Of a stretch of 64,000 bases of DNA, positions 27,776-37,383 are shown in pieces (position 1 is the stretch's first letter; each line of letters begins with the position of its first letter). A program made the position numbers and the translations under genes. The stretch lies in assembly GCA_039819545.1 (NCBI GenBank), contig JBCBRS010000006.1, forward strand, positions 1 through 64,000, in the 5' to 3' direction. Source of the DNA: CALLPQ01 sp039819545 (GTDB lineage Bacteria; Pseudomonadota; Alphaproteobacteria; Caulobacterales; Parvularculaceae). Under the pieces are notes generated by a model that searched no databases, was not told where the DNA came from, and saw only the letters and a list, made by a program, of their open reading frames with translations.

Positions 27776-28750
27776 TTAGCCGCCAGCCGCGATGGACATG
27801 GCCGCCGGGCCCATAATCACCGCAAAAAGAACCGGTAGGAAAAAGACAATCATCGGGACAGTCAGTTTTGGCGGTAGAGCCGCTGCTTTTTTCTCCGCCT
27901 CCTGCATCCGCATTTCACGGTTTTCATTAGCCATCACGCGCAGCGCTTGACCGAGCGGTGTCCCGTATTTCTCCGACTGGACCAGCGCGGTTGTCACAGC
28001 TTTCACGCCATCCAGACCGGTCCGCTCGGCGAGGTGCATATAAGCCTCCTTGCGATCTTGCAGATAGGAGAGTTCCGCCGTGGTCAGGCCCAGTTCCTCG
28101 GCCAGTTCCGGACTTGAGCCGCTGACCTCGTGGCCAACTTTTTGCAGGGCAGCCTCAATGGACATGCCCGATTCCACACAGATCAACAGAAGGTCCAGGG
28201 CGTCGGGCCACGCCAACTGTACTTTTTGCTGCCGTTTAGAGATGGCGTTCGAAACATAAATATTAGGCAGGTAAAATCCGACAACAAAACCGCCGACGGT
28301 CGCCAAGAGTTTTTCTAAATTACCAAGTTCGCCAACGCCCAGAACATAGACGTAAAACCCAGTGAGCCCGGAAAGAACAAATGGCAAACCAAGACGCGCC
28401 GCCATAAAAGCAAAAACAGGTGCCTCGCCCCGCATACCGGCCATCACCAATTTCTTGCGCGCCGCATTGGCATCAAGCACTTCAAGCAGCTTGAAGCTTT
28501 CAACGACCGTTTTAATCGCCCCTTTCGCCTCCACACGCCGAATAGATCCGGTCTGCTTTTTAGAAAGGAGTTCGCGTTGTTCCTGGCGCAGACGGTCTTT
28601 ATATTCACCTACTCGTTTCATCCGGGCACCGACCGTATCGGTCTTCATGAGCGGACTGACGAAGGTAAAGATAGACGCCATTGTTGCAATCGCCACGAGA
28701 AAGGCGATTTGGTAGGACTGGTTTGTGGCAATGGCAATAAATTCGTCCAT
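27776..28750 (-). CDS. tadC: Tad pilus inner-membrane platform protein TadC
   Basis: TadC is one of two T2SS-F domain proteins that form the Flp pilus assembly platform. The 324-residue protein has a membrane helix near the N-terminus, two mid-protein helices, and a C-terminal pair. The T2SS-F core reads PDALDLLLICVESGMSIEAA and YGTPLGQALRVMANENREMR. The ATG at 28750 is preceded by AGAGAG and chosen over an upstream in-frame start that would overlap nothing useful. It is the last gene of the cpa run, 51 bases after tadB. Confidence 0.9.
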   Translation of the reverse strand: MDEFIAIATNQSYQIAFLVAIATMASIFTFVSPLMKTDTVGARMKRVGEYKDRLRQEQRELLSKKQTGSIRRVEAKGAIKTVVESFKLLEVLDANAARKKLVMAGMRGEAPVFAFMAARLGLPFVLSGLTGFYVYVLGVGELGNLEKLLATVGGFVVGFYLPNIYVSNAISKRQQKVQLAWPDALDLLLICVESGMSIEAALQKVGHEVSGSSPELAEELGLTTAELSYLQDRKEAYMHLAERTGLDGVKAVTTALVQSEKYGTPLGQALRVMANENREMRMQEAEKKAAALPPKLTVPMIVFFLPVLFAVIMGPAAMSIAAGG

Positions 28751-28801
28751 AACTCTCTCTTCAGCGTGCAAAAGACCCCGCGGGGTCCGTGATCGCTCCC
28801 T

Positions 28802-29788
28802 TTATACTTTGATGGAGATCATGTTCTTCATAATAAAGATACCGATCGCCATCCACGTGCCAGCACCCAGCAAGATGAAATTTCCATTCGTCGTCGTAAA
28901 CAGCGGCGCCAGATACTCCGGTGCAGAAAGATGCACCATGACCGCGACGATAAAAGGCAGGGCACCAATAATCATGGCCGAAGCCTTGGCTTCGGCGGAA
29001 AGCGCCTTGATTTTTCCTTCCATCATTTTGCGGCCGCGCAGAACATTGGCAAGGTTACCGAGCGCTTCAGCAAGGTTACCACCGGTCTTTTGCTGGATCA
29101 TCAAGACAATACCAAAAAAGTTTACTTCCTGGACGGGCATACGTTCATACATGCGCTCCAACCCCTGATCGAGGGATAAGCCCACGCGAATACTTTCCGT
29201 CAGTAAATGAAACTCTTCATTCACGGGTGATGGGCTCTCACGCGCAATGATCTTCAGGCACTCATTAACCGGCAGACCAGACTTCACACCGCGGACGATC
29301 ACGTCAATCGCATTAGAAAACTCGGTGACAAATTTTTTCTGGCGTCGTCCTTTTGCCATACCCACAAACCAACGCGGTAGCCCAAGACCGCCCACCACCA
29401 ACATGCCGGCAGAGACCTTCGGGTCCTGTCCCGAGATCACGCCAATTGCGCCAAGAACAATTGCGCAAATGACACTGCCAATATAAAACTGTTGTACCGA
29501 GATAGTCATACCCGCCTGTTCCAGGCGCTGCTCCATAGAGACTTTGGCTTTTTTCTTGTTTTCTTTCTGGCGCGCGTCAAGCTTGGAAAGCGATTCCTCC
29601 AGCTTTTTGCGACGGTCCTTACCGCTGGTATCCTCCGCCCCTTTTCCGACGCGCCCTTTGCCTGGACCGGACATGCCGGCAACCCGTTTTTTGGCTCTGG
29701 TATTGTCATCGCCAGAAAGAGTCACGAACAACACCGCAATGACCGCCATTGCAATCAGCCCACCAATTATCAGTGTATTCGTATCCAT
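28802..29788 (-). CDS. tadB: Tad pilus inner-membrane platform protein TadB
   Basis: The 328-residue T2SS-F protein has an N-terminal helix, a basic linker (RRKKLEESLSKLDARQKENK), paired helices around 105-140, and two at the end. Core motifs are NAIDVIVRGVKSGLPVNECL and FGIVLMIQQKTGGNLAEAL, typical of TadB. It acts with TadC and the CpaF ATPase in pilus assembly. It begins 11 bases after cpaF and precedes tadC. Confidence 0.92.
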   Translation of the reverse strand: MDTNTLIIGGLIAMAVIAVLFVTLSGDDNTRAKKRVAGMSGPGKGRVGKGAEDTSGKDRRKKLEESLSKLDARQKENKKKAKVSMEQRLEQAGMTISVQQFYIGSVICAIVLGAIGVISGQDPKVSAGMLVVGGLGLPRWFVGMAKGRRQKKFVTEFSNAIDVIVRGVKSGLPVNECLKIIARESPSPVNEEFHLLTESIRVGLSLDQGLERMYERMPVQEVNFFGIVLMIQQKTGGNLAEALGNLANVLRGRKMMEGKIKALSAEAKASAMIIGALPFIVAVMVHLSAPEYLAPLFTTTNGNFILLGAGTWMAIGIFIMKNMISIKV

Positions 29789-29799
29789 CGGTAGACCCT

Positions 29800-31287
29800 T
29801 TAACCTGCAGCTGAATCAAGCGCTTCGGCCAGCTCAGCTTCCTTGCCGTAATAGCGCGCACGGTCCCAGAAGGCGGGCCGGGCGATCCCCGTTGACTGGT
29901 GACGACCGGCAATATTGCCATCTTCGTCCTCGCCATTCATGTCGAATACAAACAGATCTTGGGTAATGATTGTCTCACCTTCTGTACCCAGGACTTCGGT
30001 AATGTGGGTAATCCGCCGCGATCCATCGCGCAAACGCGCTGCCTGAATAACAATATCAATGGATCCAACAATCATTTCACGGATCGTTTTTGACGGTAGG
30101 TTATAGCCGCCCATGGTGATCATGGATTCAAGACGCTGGAGGGCTTCGCGGGGGGAGTTAGCGTGGAGCGTTCCCATGGAGCCGTCGTGACCGGTATTCA
30201 TGGCCTGCAGAAGATCAAACGCTTCCGGGCCACGAACCTCACCCACGATAATGCGTTCAGGACGCATCCGCAGACAGTTTTTTACGAGGTCCCGCATGGA
30301 AACCTCACCCTGCCCTTCGAGGTTGGGTGGGCGTGTTTCAAGACGCACCACGTGAGGCTGTTGCAGCTGGAGTTCGGCTGCGTCTTCGCAAGTGATGACG
30401 CGCTCATCATGTTCAATAAAACCGGTCATACAGTTGAGCAGAGTCGTTTTACCCGAACCCGTACCGCCGGAGATCAGGGTGTTAATCCGGCAGGCACCGA
30501 CAATTTCGAGTACCTTTGCGCCCTCGGGCGAGATCGAGCCAAAATTGACCAGATCGGAAATACGCAGCTTGTCTTTCTTAAACTTACGAATGGTCAGTGC
30601 AGCGCCGTCAATGGAGAGCGGCGGGGCAATAACGTTTACCCGAGACCCGTCGAGAAGACGCGCGTCACAGATCGGGCTGGCTTCATCAACACGGCGGCCA
30701 ACCTGGCTCACAATACGCTGACAGATATTCATCAACTGCGCATTATCCCGGAACCGAATATTGGTGAGCTGAATTTTACCGTTGACTTCGATAAAAACCC
30801 GGTTTGCGCCATTGACCATGATATCGGCAATGTCGTCGCGCGCCAGCAGGGGCTCAAGCGGCCCGTAACCCAGAACATCGTTACAGATATCCTGCAGGAG
30901 GGCTTCCTGCTCAGAAATCGACATCTGAACGTTCTTGATCGAGATAATCTCATTGACGATATCGCGAATTTCTTCTGCCGCCGCTTCGGTATCAAGCTGC
31001 GCCAATTGCGACAGGTCAATCGTATCGATCAGAGCATTGAAAATCGTCGTCTTGGTTTGGAAATAGGACTCGTTGCGCCCCGACACCTCAACCATAGCCC
31101 CTTCCGTGGACGGCGCTTGTTTTTGCGTCGGTGTTACCACGCGCGGCGGCATCTTCTCTTCTTTCGAAGAGGCGTCAGCTGCCTCTTTGGCCTTGGGCGC
31201 TGGTTTTGGCTTTGCGTCGGCCTTTGGCGGGCTCTTTTGCGCGCGCGGGGCCTCAGCGGCAGCGGCAGTCGCTTTCTTTCCAAACAT
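29800..31287 (-). CDS. cpaF: Tad pilus assembly ATPase CpaF/TadA
   Basis: CpaF powers extension of Flp pili. Residues 1-75 are an Ala/Lys/Pro-rich linker. The secretion ATPase domain follows, with Walker A ISGGTGSGKTTLLNCM, the Asp box ITCEDAAELQLQQPHVVRLE, and Walker B with RIIVGEVRGPEAFDLLQAMN. The His box is GTLHANSPREAL. Length is 495 residues, standard for this family. It starts 7 bases after cpaE and 11 bases before tadB, so all are one operon. Confidence 0.95.
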   Translation of the reverse strand: MFGKKATAAAAEAPRAQKSPPKADAKPKPAPKAKEAADASSKEEKMPPRVVTPTQKQAPSTEGAMVEVSGRNESYFQTKTTIFNALIDTIDLSQLAQLDTEAAAEEIRDIVNEIISIKNVQMSISEQEALLQDICNDVLGYGPLEPLLARDDIADIMVNGANRVFIEVNGKIQLTNIRFRDNAQLMNICQRIVSQVGRRVDEASPICDARLLDGSRVNVIAPPLSIDGAALTIRKFKKDKLRISDLVNFGSISPEGAKVLEIVGACRINTLISGGTGSGKTTLLNCMTGFIEHDERVITCEDAAELQLQQPHVVRLETRPPNLEGQGEVSMRDLVKNCLRMRPERIIVGEVRGPEAFDLLQAMNTGHDGSMGTLHANSPREALQRLESMITMGGYNLPSKTIREMIVGSIDIVIQAARLRDGSRRITHITEVLGTEGETIITQDLFVFDMNGEDEDGNIAGRHQSTGIARPAFWDRARYYGKEAELAEALDSAAG

Positions 31288-31294
31288 GATTTTC

Positions 31295-33346
31295 TTACTT
31301 CCGTTTGAACAGGCTGGTCAGGCTAAAACGGCTTGGCAGTGCCAAGGTTTGTGTACGGCCTAAGATTTTACCAGAAAGCTCATTCAAGCCTTGCGCAACT
31401 TTCGATTTCGGGCTTGTCTCCATAATCGGGGCGGCATTGGTTGCCGCCTGATTAAACAATTGCGGTTCCCAACCCAGAACCAGCGACGGCTCCAGATCGA
31501 TGTTCTCTACAAAATACTCAACCGGTACCGCCGAGGTTTTTGGGTCAAACTGGTTATAAATAAAGTACGGTTTGGAATCATTAGGCCGCGACGACCCAAT
31601 AACCTCCATCAGATATTTCATATTGCGGAAGGAGGCGAAATCCGGCGTCGCGGTAATGACAATCTCGTCCGCAGTCTGGAGGATTTTTTTCGACCAGCCA
31701 GTCCAGTTGTGCGGCACGTCAATCACCACTGTGGGCGCCGTCCCCCGAACGATATCAATGACCGTGTCATAGGCGTCGTCGTCGATATCATAATCGCGAT
31801 CCAGCATATTGGGAGCGGTGAAAAGGCTGAGGTGGTCAGTATGCTTTTGCAAAAGCCGTTCCAGCAGAACATCATCAAGACGCTCTGGTGACGTTAGCGC
31901 TTCCATCAGACCAGAGGTTGGCTCATGATCAAAATCGAGCGCAGCGGTACCAAAAGGCAGATCAAGATCAAGAATAACCGTGTCGCTTTTGAAGTCTTCG
32001 GCGAAGGAATACCCCACATTGTGGGCCAGCGTTGAGGAGCCTACACCGCCGCGCGCGCCCACAAAGGCAACCGTCTTGCCAATTGGCGGGGCGGAGGGGT
32101 CCACATAAAGTTCCGAGATCGCCTTGATAATCTGCAAGGGCGATTGCGGGCGAACAATGTACTCACTGATACCCTGACGAATAAGCTCCCGGTACAGACG
32201 AATATCATTGACCCGGCCGATCACCACAACCTTGGTGGAAGGATCGCACACCTCAGCAAGGTGGCCCAATTGCTGGATCAGTTGCATCCCGCCATTGACG
32301 GTCTCCAGGATAATCAGGTTCGGCGTTGAGCTTGACTGATAAAGATCAACGGCTTTTTCGATACCACCCATATGCATCGTGAAATGCGCCTTGGCGAGGC
32401 GGCGATCCACGGCTGCGCGCTCCAGAATGGTGCTGTTGCGGGATGTTTCGCAAAAGGCGTGGATCGAAATGCGGGGAACGGGTCGGTGGTGGGTATCATC
32501 TTCTTCATCGTCGAACTCAGAAAACCCATCCTCCTGGTCATCGGCCAATTCTGGCTCGACCTTTGATGTATCCGCATCGGGATCCAAATCTTTGGGCGAC
32601 GCCACATCGCCCTTGTCACGGGATTTGATTTCCGATGATCGGCCTTTGACGACAACGGCCCCCAAAGAGACCTCATCACCGGAATCCGTACTCAAATCGT
32701 CGTCGATCGAGAAATCGGGATCCGCATTGAAATCATCCTGAGAGGAATATGCGTTCGAGGAATAGTCGTCCGCCGCTTCAAAGCGATCAGTCGCTCCATC
32801 ACCAAACAGATCATCATCGATAGACGCCTCATTGCTAGACCGACTGTCAGCCATGGGCGGCACATCGGCTTGCGATGCCGCTGTAGCGCCAACATCTTCG
32901 TCCTCGGCCTCACCAATATCGAAAATATCATCACCAAACTCGCCATCAGCGCTATCGGCAATAGGGGGCATTTCGGGCCGTGTGCGGTCCGCCGCCGGGG
33001 GCGCTGTGTGGGGGGGTTGGGCGGCCGGTGCTTCTAGCAGTTCAAACTCATCGAGTTCATCATAATCATCGAGATCGCCGGAAACAAAACCGTCCTCGTC
33101 TTCGTCTTCATCAATCTCATCGTCGTCGGAAAAGGCTGCCTCAAAATCTTCCTCTCCCAGAACGGCCAGTTCCTCGTCAGACAGTTCCTCGTCCAGCCAG
33201 TCGTCGTCGAGATCGTCTTCCAGAAGAGCAAGATCAGTGCTGGTCACGGTCTGCGCGGGACCACCATCGGCACCGAGGACCGCTGCCTCATCGGCTTTGC
33301 CCTGATCATCATCGATATCGAGAGCTTTGTTCAAAGCGTTCTTCAT
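31295..33346 (-). CDS. cpaE: Pilus localisation ATPase-like protein CpaE/TadZ with long acidic N-terminus
   Basis: CpaE/TadZ directs the pilus machine to the pole. Residues 1-290 are extremely rich in Asp and Glu with low complexity. A receiver-like domain follows (residues 295-415, with NLIILETVNGG and YIVRPQSPLQIIKAI). A ParA/MinD-type ATPase domain comes next, with the deviant P-loop GARGGVGSSTLAHNVGYSF, which lacks the usual Lys after GVG. Usual family length is about 400-520, so the acidic region is the extra part at 683 residues. It may be a disordered interaction tail; that is inference. It lies between cpaD and cpaF. Confidence 0.88.
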   Translation of the reverse strand: MKNALNKALDIDDDQGKADEAAVLGADGGPAQTVTSTDLALLEDDLDDDWLDEELSDEELAVLGEEDFEAAFSDDDEIDEDEDEDGFVSGDLDDYDELDEFELLEAPAAQPPHTAPPAADRTRPEMPPIADSADGEFGDDIFDIGEAEDEDVGATAASQADVPPMADSRSSNEASIDDDLFGDGATDRFEAADDYSSNAYSSQDDFNADPDFSIDDDLSTDSGDEVSLGAVVVKGRSSEIKSRDKGDVASPKDLDPDADTSKVEPELADDQEDGFSEFDDEEDDTHHRPVPRISIHAFCETSRNSTILERAAVDRRLAKAHFTMHMGGIEKAVDLYQSSSTPNLIILETVNGGMQLIQQLGHLAEVCDPSTKVVVIGRVNDIRLYRELIRQGISEYIVRPQSPLQIIKAISELYVDPSAPPIGKTVAFVGARGGVGSSTLAHNVGYSFAEDFKSDTVILDLDLPFGTAALDFDHEPTSGLMEALTSPERLDDVLLERLLQKHTDHLSLFTAPNMLDRDYDIDDDAYDTVIDIVRGTAPTVVIDVPHNWTGWSKKILQTADEIVITATPDFASFRNMKYLMEVIGSSRPNDSKPYFIYNQFDPKTSAVPVEYFVENIDLEPSLVLGWEPQLFNQAATNAAPIMETSPKSKVAQGLNELSGKILGRTQTLALPSRFSLTSLFKRK

Positions 33347-33395
33347 GTTCTTTTCCTTACCCCTAAGGGATTAGATCATCGTCTTTAATACTGGA

Positions 33396-34076
33396 TTAGT
33401 TTGAGACGCTTGTTTCGATTTGAGCATCGCGTTCGCTAGCCGTAAGCTCGCCACCGCGAAAGGCATCGATCGTGCGCACCCGTGACGTTGCGTCGGCTGG
33501 CGCCTCATCAGCGGGCGTCACAAGATCACGGGGGTCAGCAACCAGTGCCGCCAGATTATTTTGATCCGCACACCCAAAATTCGGATGGGCAATATTTTTC
33601 CGACGGTTTCGAACCTCGTCCTTCCAGATTCCACAAGCACTCGGCGTGGCCACATAGTGGGTATACGATAGCACCAGTTCGCGCTCCCCCGGCGCGCTAT
33701 TATTGCGATAGCTGGCTCCCGTCATTGCCGCATAGGAAACACCAGCATCGTGCAGATATTGACGCACATCGGCGGCCATTTCCTGGGCAATCAGATCATT
33801 CTTGGCGCCGCTTGGCGCCGTAACCGTAACGGGTCCGTGACCATTGCGCAGATAGGCATTGGCGAAGGCACGCAACCGTGCCTGGTCGATACCGGACAAG
33901 GAATCCGTTGCCGGATCAATGGCCAGTGTCAACGTTACAGTCTGGGTATCCACCGCAATCGGATGACGTTCGGATACGGTCGGGTTATCGTTCGGGCCGT
34001 TAAAAGCGCTGGCACAAGCAGACAAAAGAGCAGTCGCGCTGAGGGCCAGAATGGATTTCATGGTTTTCATGGTCAT
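33396..34076 (-). CDS. cpaD: Pilus assembly lipoprotein CpaD
   Basis: CpaD is an outer-membrane-associated lipoprotein that supports the CpaC secretin. The leader ends in the lipobox LLSAC. The mature protein has NDNPTVSERHPIAV near the start. The family-typical C-terminal part follows, with NFGCADQNNLAALVADPRDL and ATSRVRTIDAFRGGE. Length is 226 residues. ATG codons lie at 34076 and 34070, and either may be used. It begins 14 bases after cpaC. Confidence 0.9.
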   Translation of the reverse strand: MTMKTMKSILALSATALLSACASAFNGPNDNPTVSERHPIAVDTQTVTLTLAIDPATDSLSGIDQARLRAFANAYLRNGHGPVTVTAPSGAKNDLIAQEMAADVRQYLHDAGVSYAAMTGASYRNNSAPGERELVLSYTHYVATPSACGIWKDEVRNRRKNIAHPNFGCADQNNLAALVADPRDLVTPADEAPADATSRVRTIDAFRGGELTASERDAQIETSVSN

Positions 34077-34090
34077 GACTGATCTCTTTC

Positions 34091-35554
34091 TTAATCGAGG
34101 ATAAAACCGAGAGGACCTTGCAGGGACTTGTCCCTTGCGTCCGTATTGCCAAGGCCATAAGCACTGGCCACTTTGCCGAACAGGATGTTTTGAAGATCAC
34201 TGGTGGGCACGAAACCTTCCGTCGGGTCCGTCAGGTTTGCCAGCTGCGTGCCCTTCACGATAAAGGGCGTGACAATGATAACGAGTTCGGTCTGGCTGTT
34301 TTCGAAATCACGGCTACGGAAGAGTTGACCGAGGACGGCAACATCTTTGAGTCCAGGAACACCGCTCATGGTGGAACGCAAATCTTCCTGCAGCAAACCA
34401 GCCATCACAAGACTGCCGCCACTGGCGAGTTCGACGGTGGTGTTTGCCCTGCGAACCGTCAAACCGGGAATTTGAAGCGACGGCCCGGCAATCAGCTGGC
34501 CGTCAGCATCAACGGTCGTTGCGCCAGGAACAATAATCGAATTGTCCGTCGTCAGATCGCTTACCTCTGTGGAGACCTTCAGGTTGATCCGGCCCTTGTC
34601 GAGAACCACTGGTGTAAAGCCAAGGCCCACGCCAAACTCTCGGAATTCGACACTCAGGATCCCATTACGCTGGCCCACCGGTACCGGAAATTCACCACCG
34701 GCAAGGAAATTCGCCGATTCACCTGAGATCGCAGTCAGGTTTGGCTCCGCAAGGATTTTCACAAGACCTGTTGTCTCCAGAGCCTCAAAAGCCACATCAA
34801 GATTGGTCAAATCGCCGATGGGACCATTAATCCCGCCCGAACCGCTGAACCCGCCCGTGGCGCCGACCGCGTTGGAGGCGGCAAAGCCAAGCTGAATATC
34901 GTCAAGGGTTACCGTGCCATTTGTATTCACACCGAGCTGCTTCATGAGCTGGTGTTGCATTTCTACAATACGTACGCGGAGCATAACCTGATCGCGCTGA
35001 CGAACAGACAGCATATTAATCACATTATCCGGATTGCCCACAAACCGTGAAACAACCGATTGCGCGTTGGCCGCTTCACTATTGTTATTCACACTACCAC
35101 GGATCACCACATTATCATTGATGGCATCAAGGGTGATGCGACTATCAGGCATTAAGCGATGCAAAAGATCGGTGATTGCATCCATATCGCGTTCAACACG
35201 AATTTCGAGGTTCAGGATCTGGCGTCCCTGATTATCGAAGAAAAATGCGTTGGTCTCGCCTACCGACAAACCGAGAAGATAGACCCGGCGCGATGAGCGG
35301 ACCACCGCATCAACAATGGAGGGTTGGGAGACCAGAACATCAGCCGCAGAACTGGGCAGATTCACAATCGCCGCTTTATTCAGGGGCAGGACAATCGATT
35401 TGGAGTATTCGCTTTCTCCCCCCATATCGATTTTGACCTGGTTGATGCCACGTTGGGCCGCAGCGGGCTGTATGAGCGTCATCACGGCTGCTGCTGCAAC
35501 CACGAGGCCCTTCGCCGCGAAAAGAATGTGGGACATTGGTGTACGGATGTTCAT
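34091..35554 (-). CDS. cpaC: Tad pilus secretin CpaC/RcpA
   Basis: CpaC forms the outer-membrane channel for the Flp pilus. After a signal peptide ending near AAAQ, an N-terminal domain shows LPLNKAAIVNLPSSAADVLV and VYLLGLSVGETNAFFF. BON/secretin_N segments follow, then the secretin core with NLTAISGESANFLAGGEFP, VGLGFTPVVLDKGRINLKV and GVPGLKDVAVLGQLF. Length is 487 residues. It starts 27 bases after cpaB. A separate small protein at 38368 repeats its N-terminal domain. Confidence 0.94.
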   Translation of the reverse strand: MNIRTPMSHILFAAKGLVVAAAAVMTLIQPAAAQRGINQVKIDMGGESEYSKSIVLPLNKAAIVNLPSSAADVLVSQPSIVDAVVRSSRRVYLLGLSVGETNAFFFDNQGRQILNLEIRVERDMDAITDLLHRLMPDSRITLDAINDNVVIRGSVNNNSEAANAQSVVSRFVGNPDNVINMLSVRQRDQVMLRVRIVEMQHQLMKQLGVNTNGTVTLDDIQLGFAASNAVGATGGFSGSGGINGPIGDLTNLDVAFEALETTGLVKILAEPNLTAISGESANFLAGGEFPVPVGQRNGILSVEFREFGVGLGFTPVVLDKGRINLKVSTEVSDLTTDNSIIVPGATTVDADGQLIAGPSLQIPGLTVRRANTTVELASGGSLVMAGLLQEDLRSTMSGVPGLKDVAVLGQLFRSRDFENSQTELVIIVTPFIVKGTQLANLTDPTEGFVPTSDLQNILFGKVASAYGLGNTDARDKSLQGPLGFILD

Positions 35555-35581
35555 GGTTTCAAACCCCTCTGGCCGTATCGG

Positions 35582-36373
35582 TTAGCTACGACCGATGCGG
35601 ATAACACTGACCTTTTTGGTCGTTCGATCTTTTGATTTCTGTTTCTTGCGGTTGCTGGTGCTCTCGGCAGTCTGATCGTCGTCCTCACGGATACTCCGCA
35701 AAGAAAGGCTCAGCTTGCCTTCCGTCCGCGCAGCAATGAATGCCTCCGCCTGTGCCGGTTCAAATTCCATCGTAATATTAACGCCGTCGATTACCGCCGT
35801 TTCCGGATTTTCCGTGTAGACCTCATTGACGGCCAGAACACGGATATCGCGAAAAATTGTGGTCGCAATTGTGGGTTCACCGCGCCCTGCGCTAACCGCA
35901 TTGATGATATCAACCCGGTCGCCTGGCAAGATAAAGCCCCCCGACGCCGTCTCTGGTGTGACGCGCAGCGCAAGGGCGCGCATCCCTGGTGTCATTACCG
36001 CCGCAAGAACGCCATTGGCGCCCGCACGAACAATCTTACTCTCCACAAGAGGCTCGCCGGGCACGAAAGATGTTTTTGCGATGGCGCCTTCAAGCTTTTC
36101 AATCGCATCGGCCTGTTGATCCGTGATAAAGGCGCTGTCCACACCAATGACTTTTTCCGGCCAGTCTTTCCACTCAACGGCGTCAATATTGAGTTTCGCA
36201 CCGCGATCAAGCGGCACGCTGGCAACGAGAACACCAACGGTTTTTTCTTTGGTTGCCTGAATAACGGGCACGGGTGCCGGCTCGTTATTATTCTGATTGG
36301 TCAGTGTGAGATAAAATGCACCGCCGCCCGCAACCAGGGCGATCAGAACAACAACGATCTTTTTGATATCCAT
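35582..36373 (-). CDS. cpaB: Pilus assembly protein CpaB/RcpC
   Basis: CpaB is a periplasmic, membrane-anchored protein with a SAF domain, thought to modulate the secretin. It begins MDIKKIVVVLIALVAGGGAF (membrane segment). The SAF region follows, with VLVASVPLDRGAKLNIDAVE and FVPGEPLVESKIV, then ALRVTPETASGGFILPGDRV. The C-terminus is Lys/Arg-rich. Length is 263 residues. It lies 89 bases downstream of cpaA. Confidence 0.92.
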   Translation of the reverse strand: MDIKKIVVVLIALVAGGGAFYLTLTNQNNNEPAPVPVIQATKEKTVGVLVASVPLDRGAKLNIDAVEWKDWPEKVIGVDSAFITDQQADAIEKLEGAIAKTSFVPGEPLVESKIVRAGANGVLAAVMTPGMRALALRVTPETASGGFILPGDRVDIINAVSAGRGEPTIATTIFRDIRVLAVNEVYTENPETAVIDGVNITMEFEPAQAEAFIAARTEGKLSLSLRSIREDDDQTAESTSNRKKQKSKDRTTKKVSVIRIGRS

Positions 36374-36462
36374 GACAACTCTACCTTCTGCTCTCCCCTT
36401 GAGAGGGACCCTCTTGAAGCACTATCTCCAAAAGTTCATAAAACTCGGTTAACCGTATTGGC

Positions 36463-36966
36463 TCAGCCGCCAAATGCAGCCGAGAAAAGCGCGGTTTCAG
36501 AAAATGTGGTCAAACCACCAATGGCGATGGCCACGCCGTAGGGAATGCCCGATTTACTTTGGTGAATTTCCATCAGCCACGGCAAACGTCCGTAAAAAGG
36601 GATCATGGGCGATTGGCGAAACATTAAGATTGCAACAGCCATCGCCCCGCCAGCAAGCGCAGTAACCATTAAGAAGGGCATGAGGAATTCAAGCCCAACC
36701 CAGGGCGCGACTGCCGCAAGCAATTTTCCGTCGCCGCCGCCGGCAATCTTAAACGCAAAAAGAGCAAAGCCGACAATCAGCATACCAACGGCAAGGAGTA
36801 ATCCTTGCCACAGCAACAAGAGCTCAGTACCGGTGGCAATGACGGCCACAGGAAAGGCGGAGATCAGCAGCACCGAAACCCAGTTTGGAATTTTGAAAGA
36901 CGCGATATCGTTTATTGCTGCGGCGATAAGGGCCGCCGGAAAAACCGCAAGAATGAGATAGGCCAT
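36463..36966 (-). CDS. cpaA: Prepilin peptidase CpaA/TadV
   Basis: CpaA cleaves the leader of Flp prepilins. The 167-residue membrane protein has the A24 catalytic aspartates: one in NDIASFKIPNW near residue 20 and one in the GGGDGKL motif near residue 84. About five to six membrane segments are present, and no N-terminal methyltransferase domain, as usual for Tad-type peptidases. Of three in-frame starts (37005, 36972, 36966), only the ATG at 36966 has GGAG at a workable distance. A terminator-like hairpin lies between flp and this gene. Confidence 0.9.
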   Translation of the reverse strand: MAYLILAVFPAALIAAAINDIASFKIPNWVSVLLISAFPVAVIATGTELLLLWQGLLLAVGMLIVGFALFAFKIAGGGDGKLLAAVAPWVGLEFLMPFLMVTALAGGAMAVAILMFRQSPMIPFYGRLPWLMEIHQSKSGIPYGVAIAIGGLTTFSETALFSAAFGG

Positions 36967-37030
36967 GTGCATACTCCGTGATCGAGGAGACGCTATCAGT
37001 GCCAATTTAAGACATCGTTATAAAGGCAAT

Positions 37031-37057
37031 AAAAAAGGGAGGCAAAATGCCTCCCTT
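37031..37057 (-). terminator. Terminator/attenuator between flp and cpaA
   Basis: AAGGGAGGC (37035-37043) and GCCTCCCTT (37049-37057) form a perfect nine-pair stem with a five-base loop. On the minus strand six T follow. The position 24 bases after the pilin stop suggests that most transcripts end here, so pilin is made in excess over assembly proteins. That functional reading is inference. Confidence 0.8.
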
Positions 37058-37081
37058 CTCTTCTCCGATCAAAGATCAGAA

Positions 37082-37246
37082 TTACATCAGGTTGTCGCCA
37101 ATGGCGTCAAACGTCGTGTTCAAGTTGTTACCAACGGCAGTCACCGTACCGATGACAACAACTGAGATCAGAGCCGCAATCAAACCATATTCGATGGCCG
37201 TTGCACCGTCTTCGTTGGCGACAAACGCTTTGAAAAGTTTAGACAT
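37082..37246 (-). CDS. Flp-family type IVb pilin
   Basis: This 54-residue pilin is the structural subunit of the Tad pilus. It has a short basic leader, then the cleavage site after Gly14 (EDG followed by ATAIEYGLIAAL), with Glu5 and Tyr6 of the mature protein as in the Flp motif, and a hydrophobic helix to residue 40. The ATG at 37246 has an AGGAG ribosome site 8 bases before; the 21 codons open further upstream are not pilin. It is the first gene of the locus. Confidence 0.94.
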   Translation of the reverse strand: MSKLFKAFVANEDGATAIEYGLIAALISVVVIGTVTAVGNNLNTTFDAIGDNLM

Positions 37247-37383
37247 GTGAAGTACTCCTACTGACTTTTTTGTATTGACCCTTCGTCGGGATCGAAAACA
37301 AAATGACATTGATGCGTAAAATTATTCTGAAAGAAGGTGGTTAATGATAAAAATATATCTTTATTTTTATCATAGTTAACTAA

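Noticed and set aside
30163..31308. 381-codon plus-strand open frame opposite cpaF
   Set aside because: It is fully antisense to a well supported ATPase gene and lacks family motifs.
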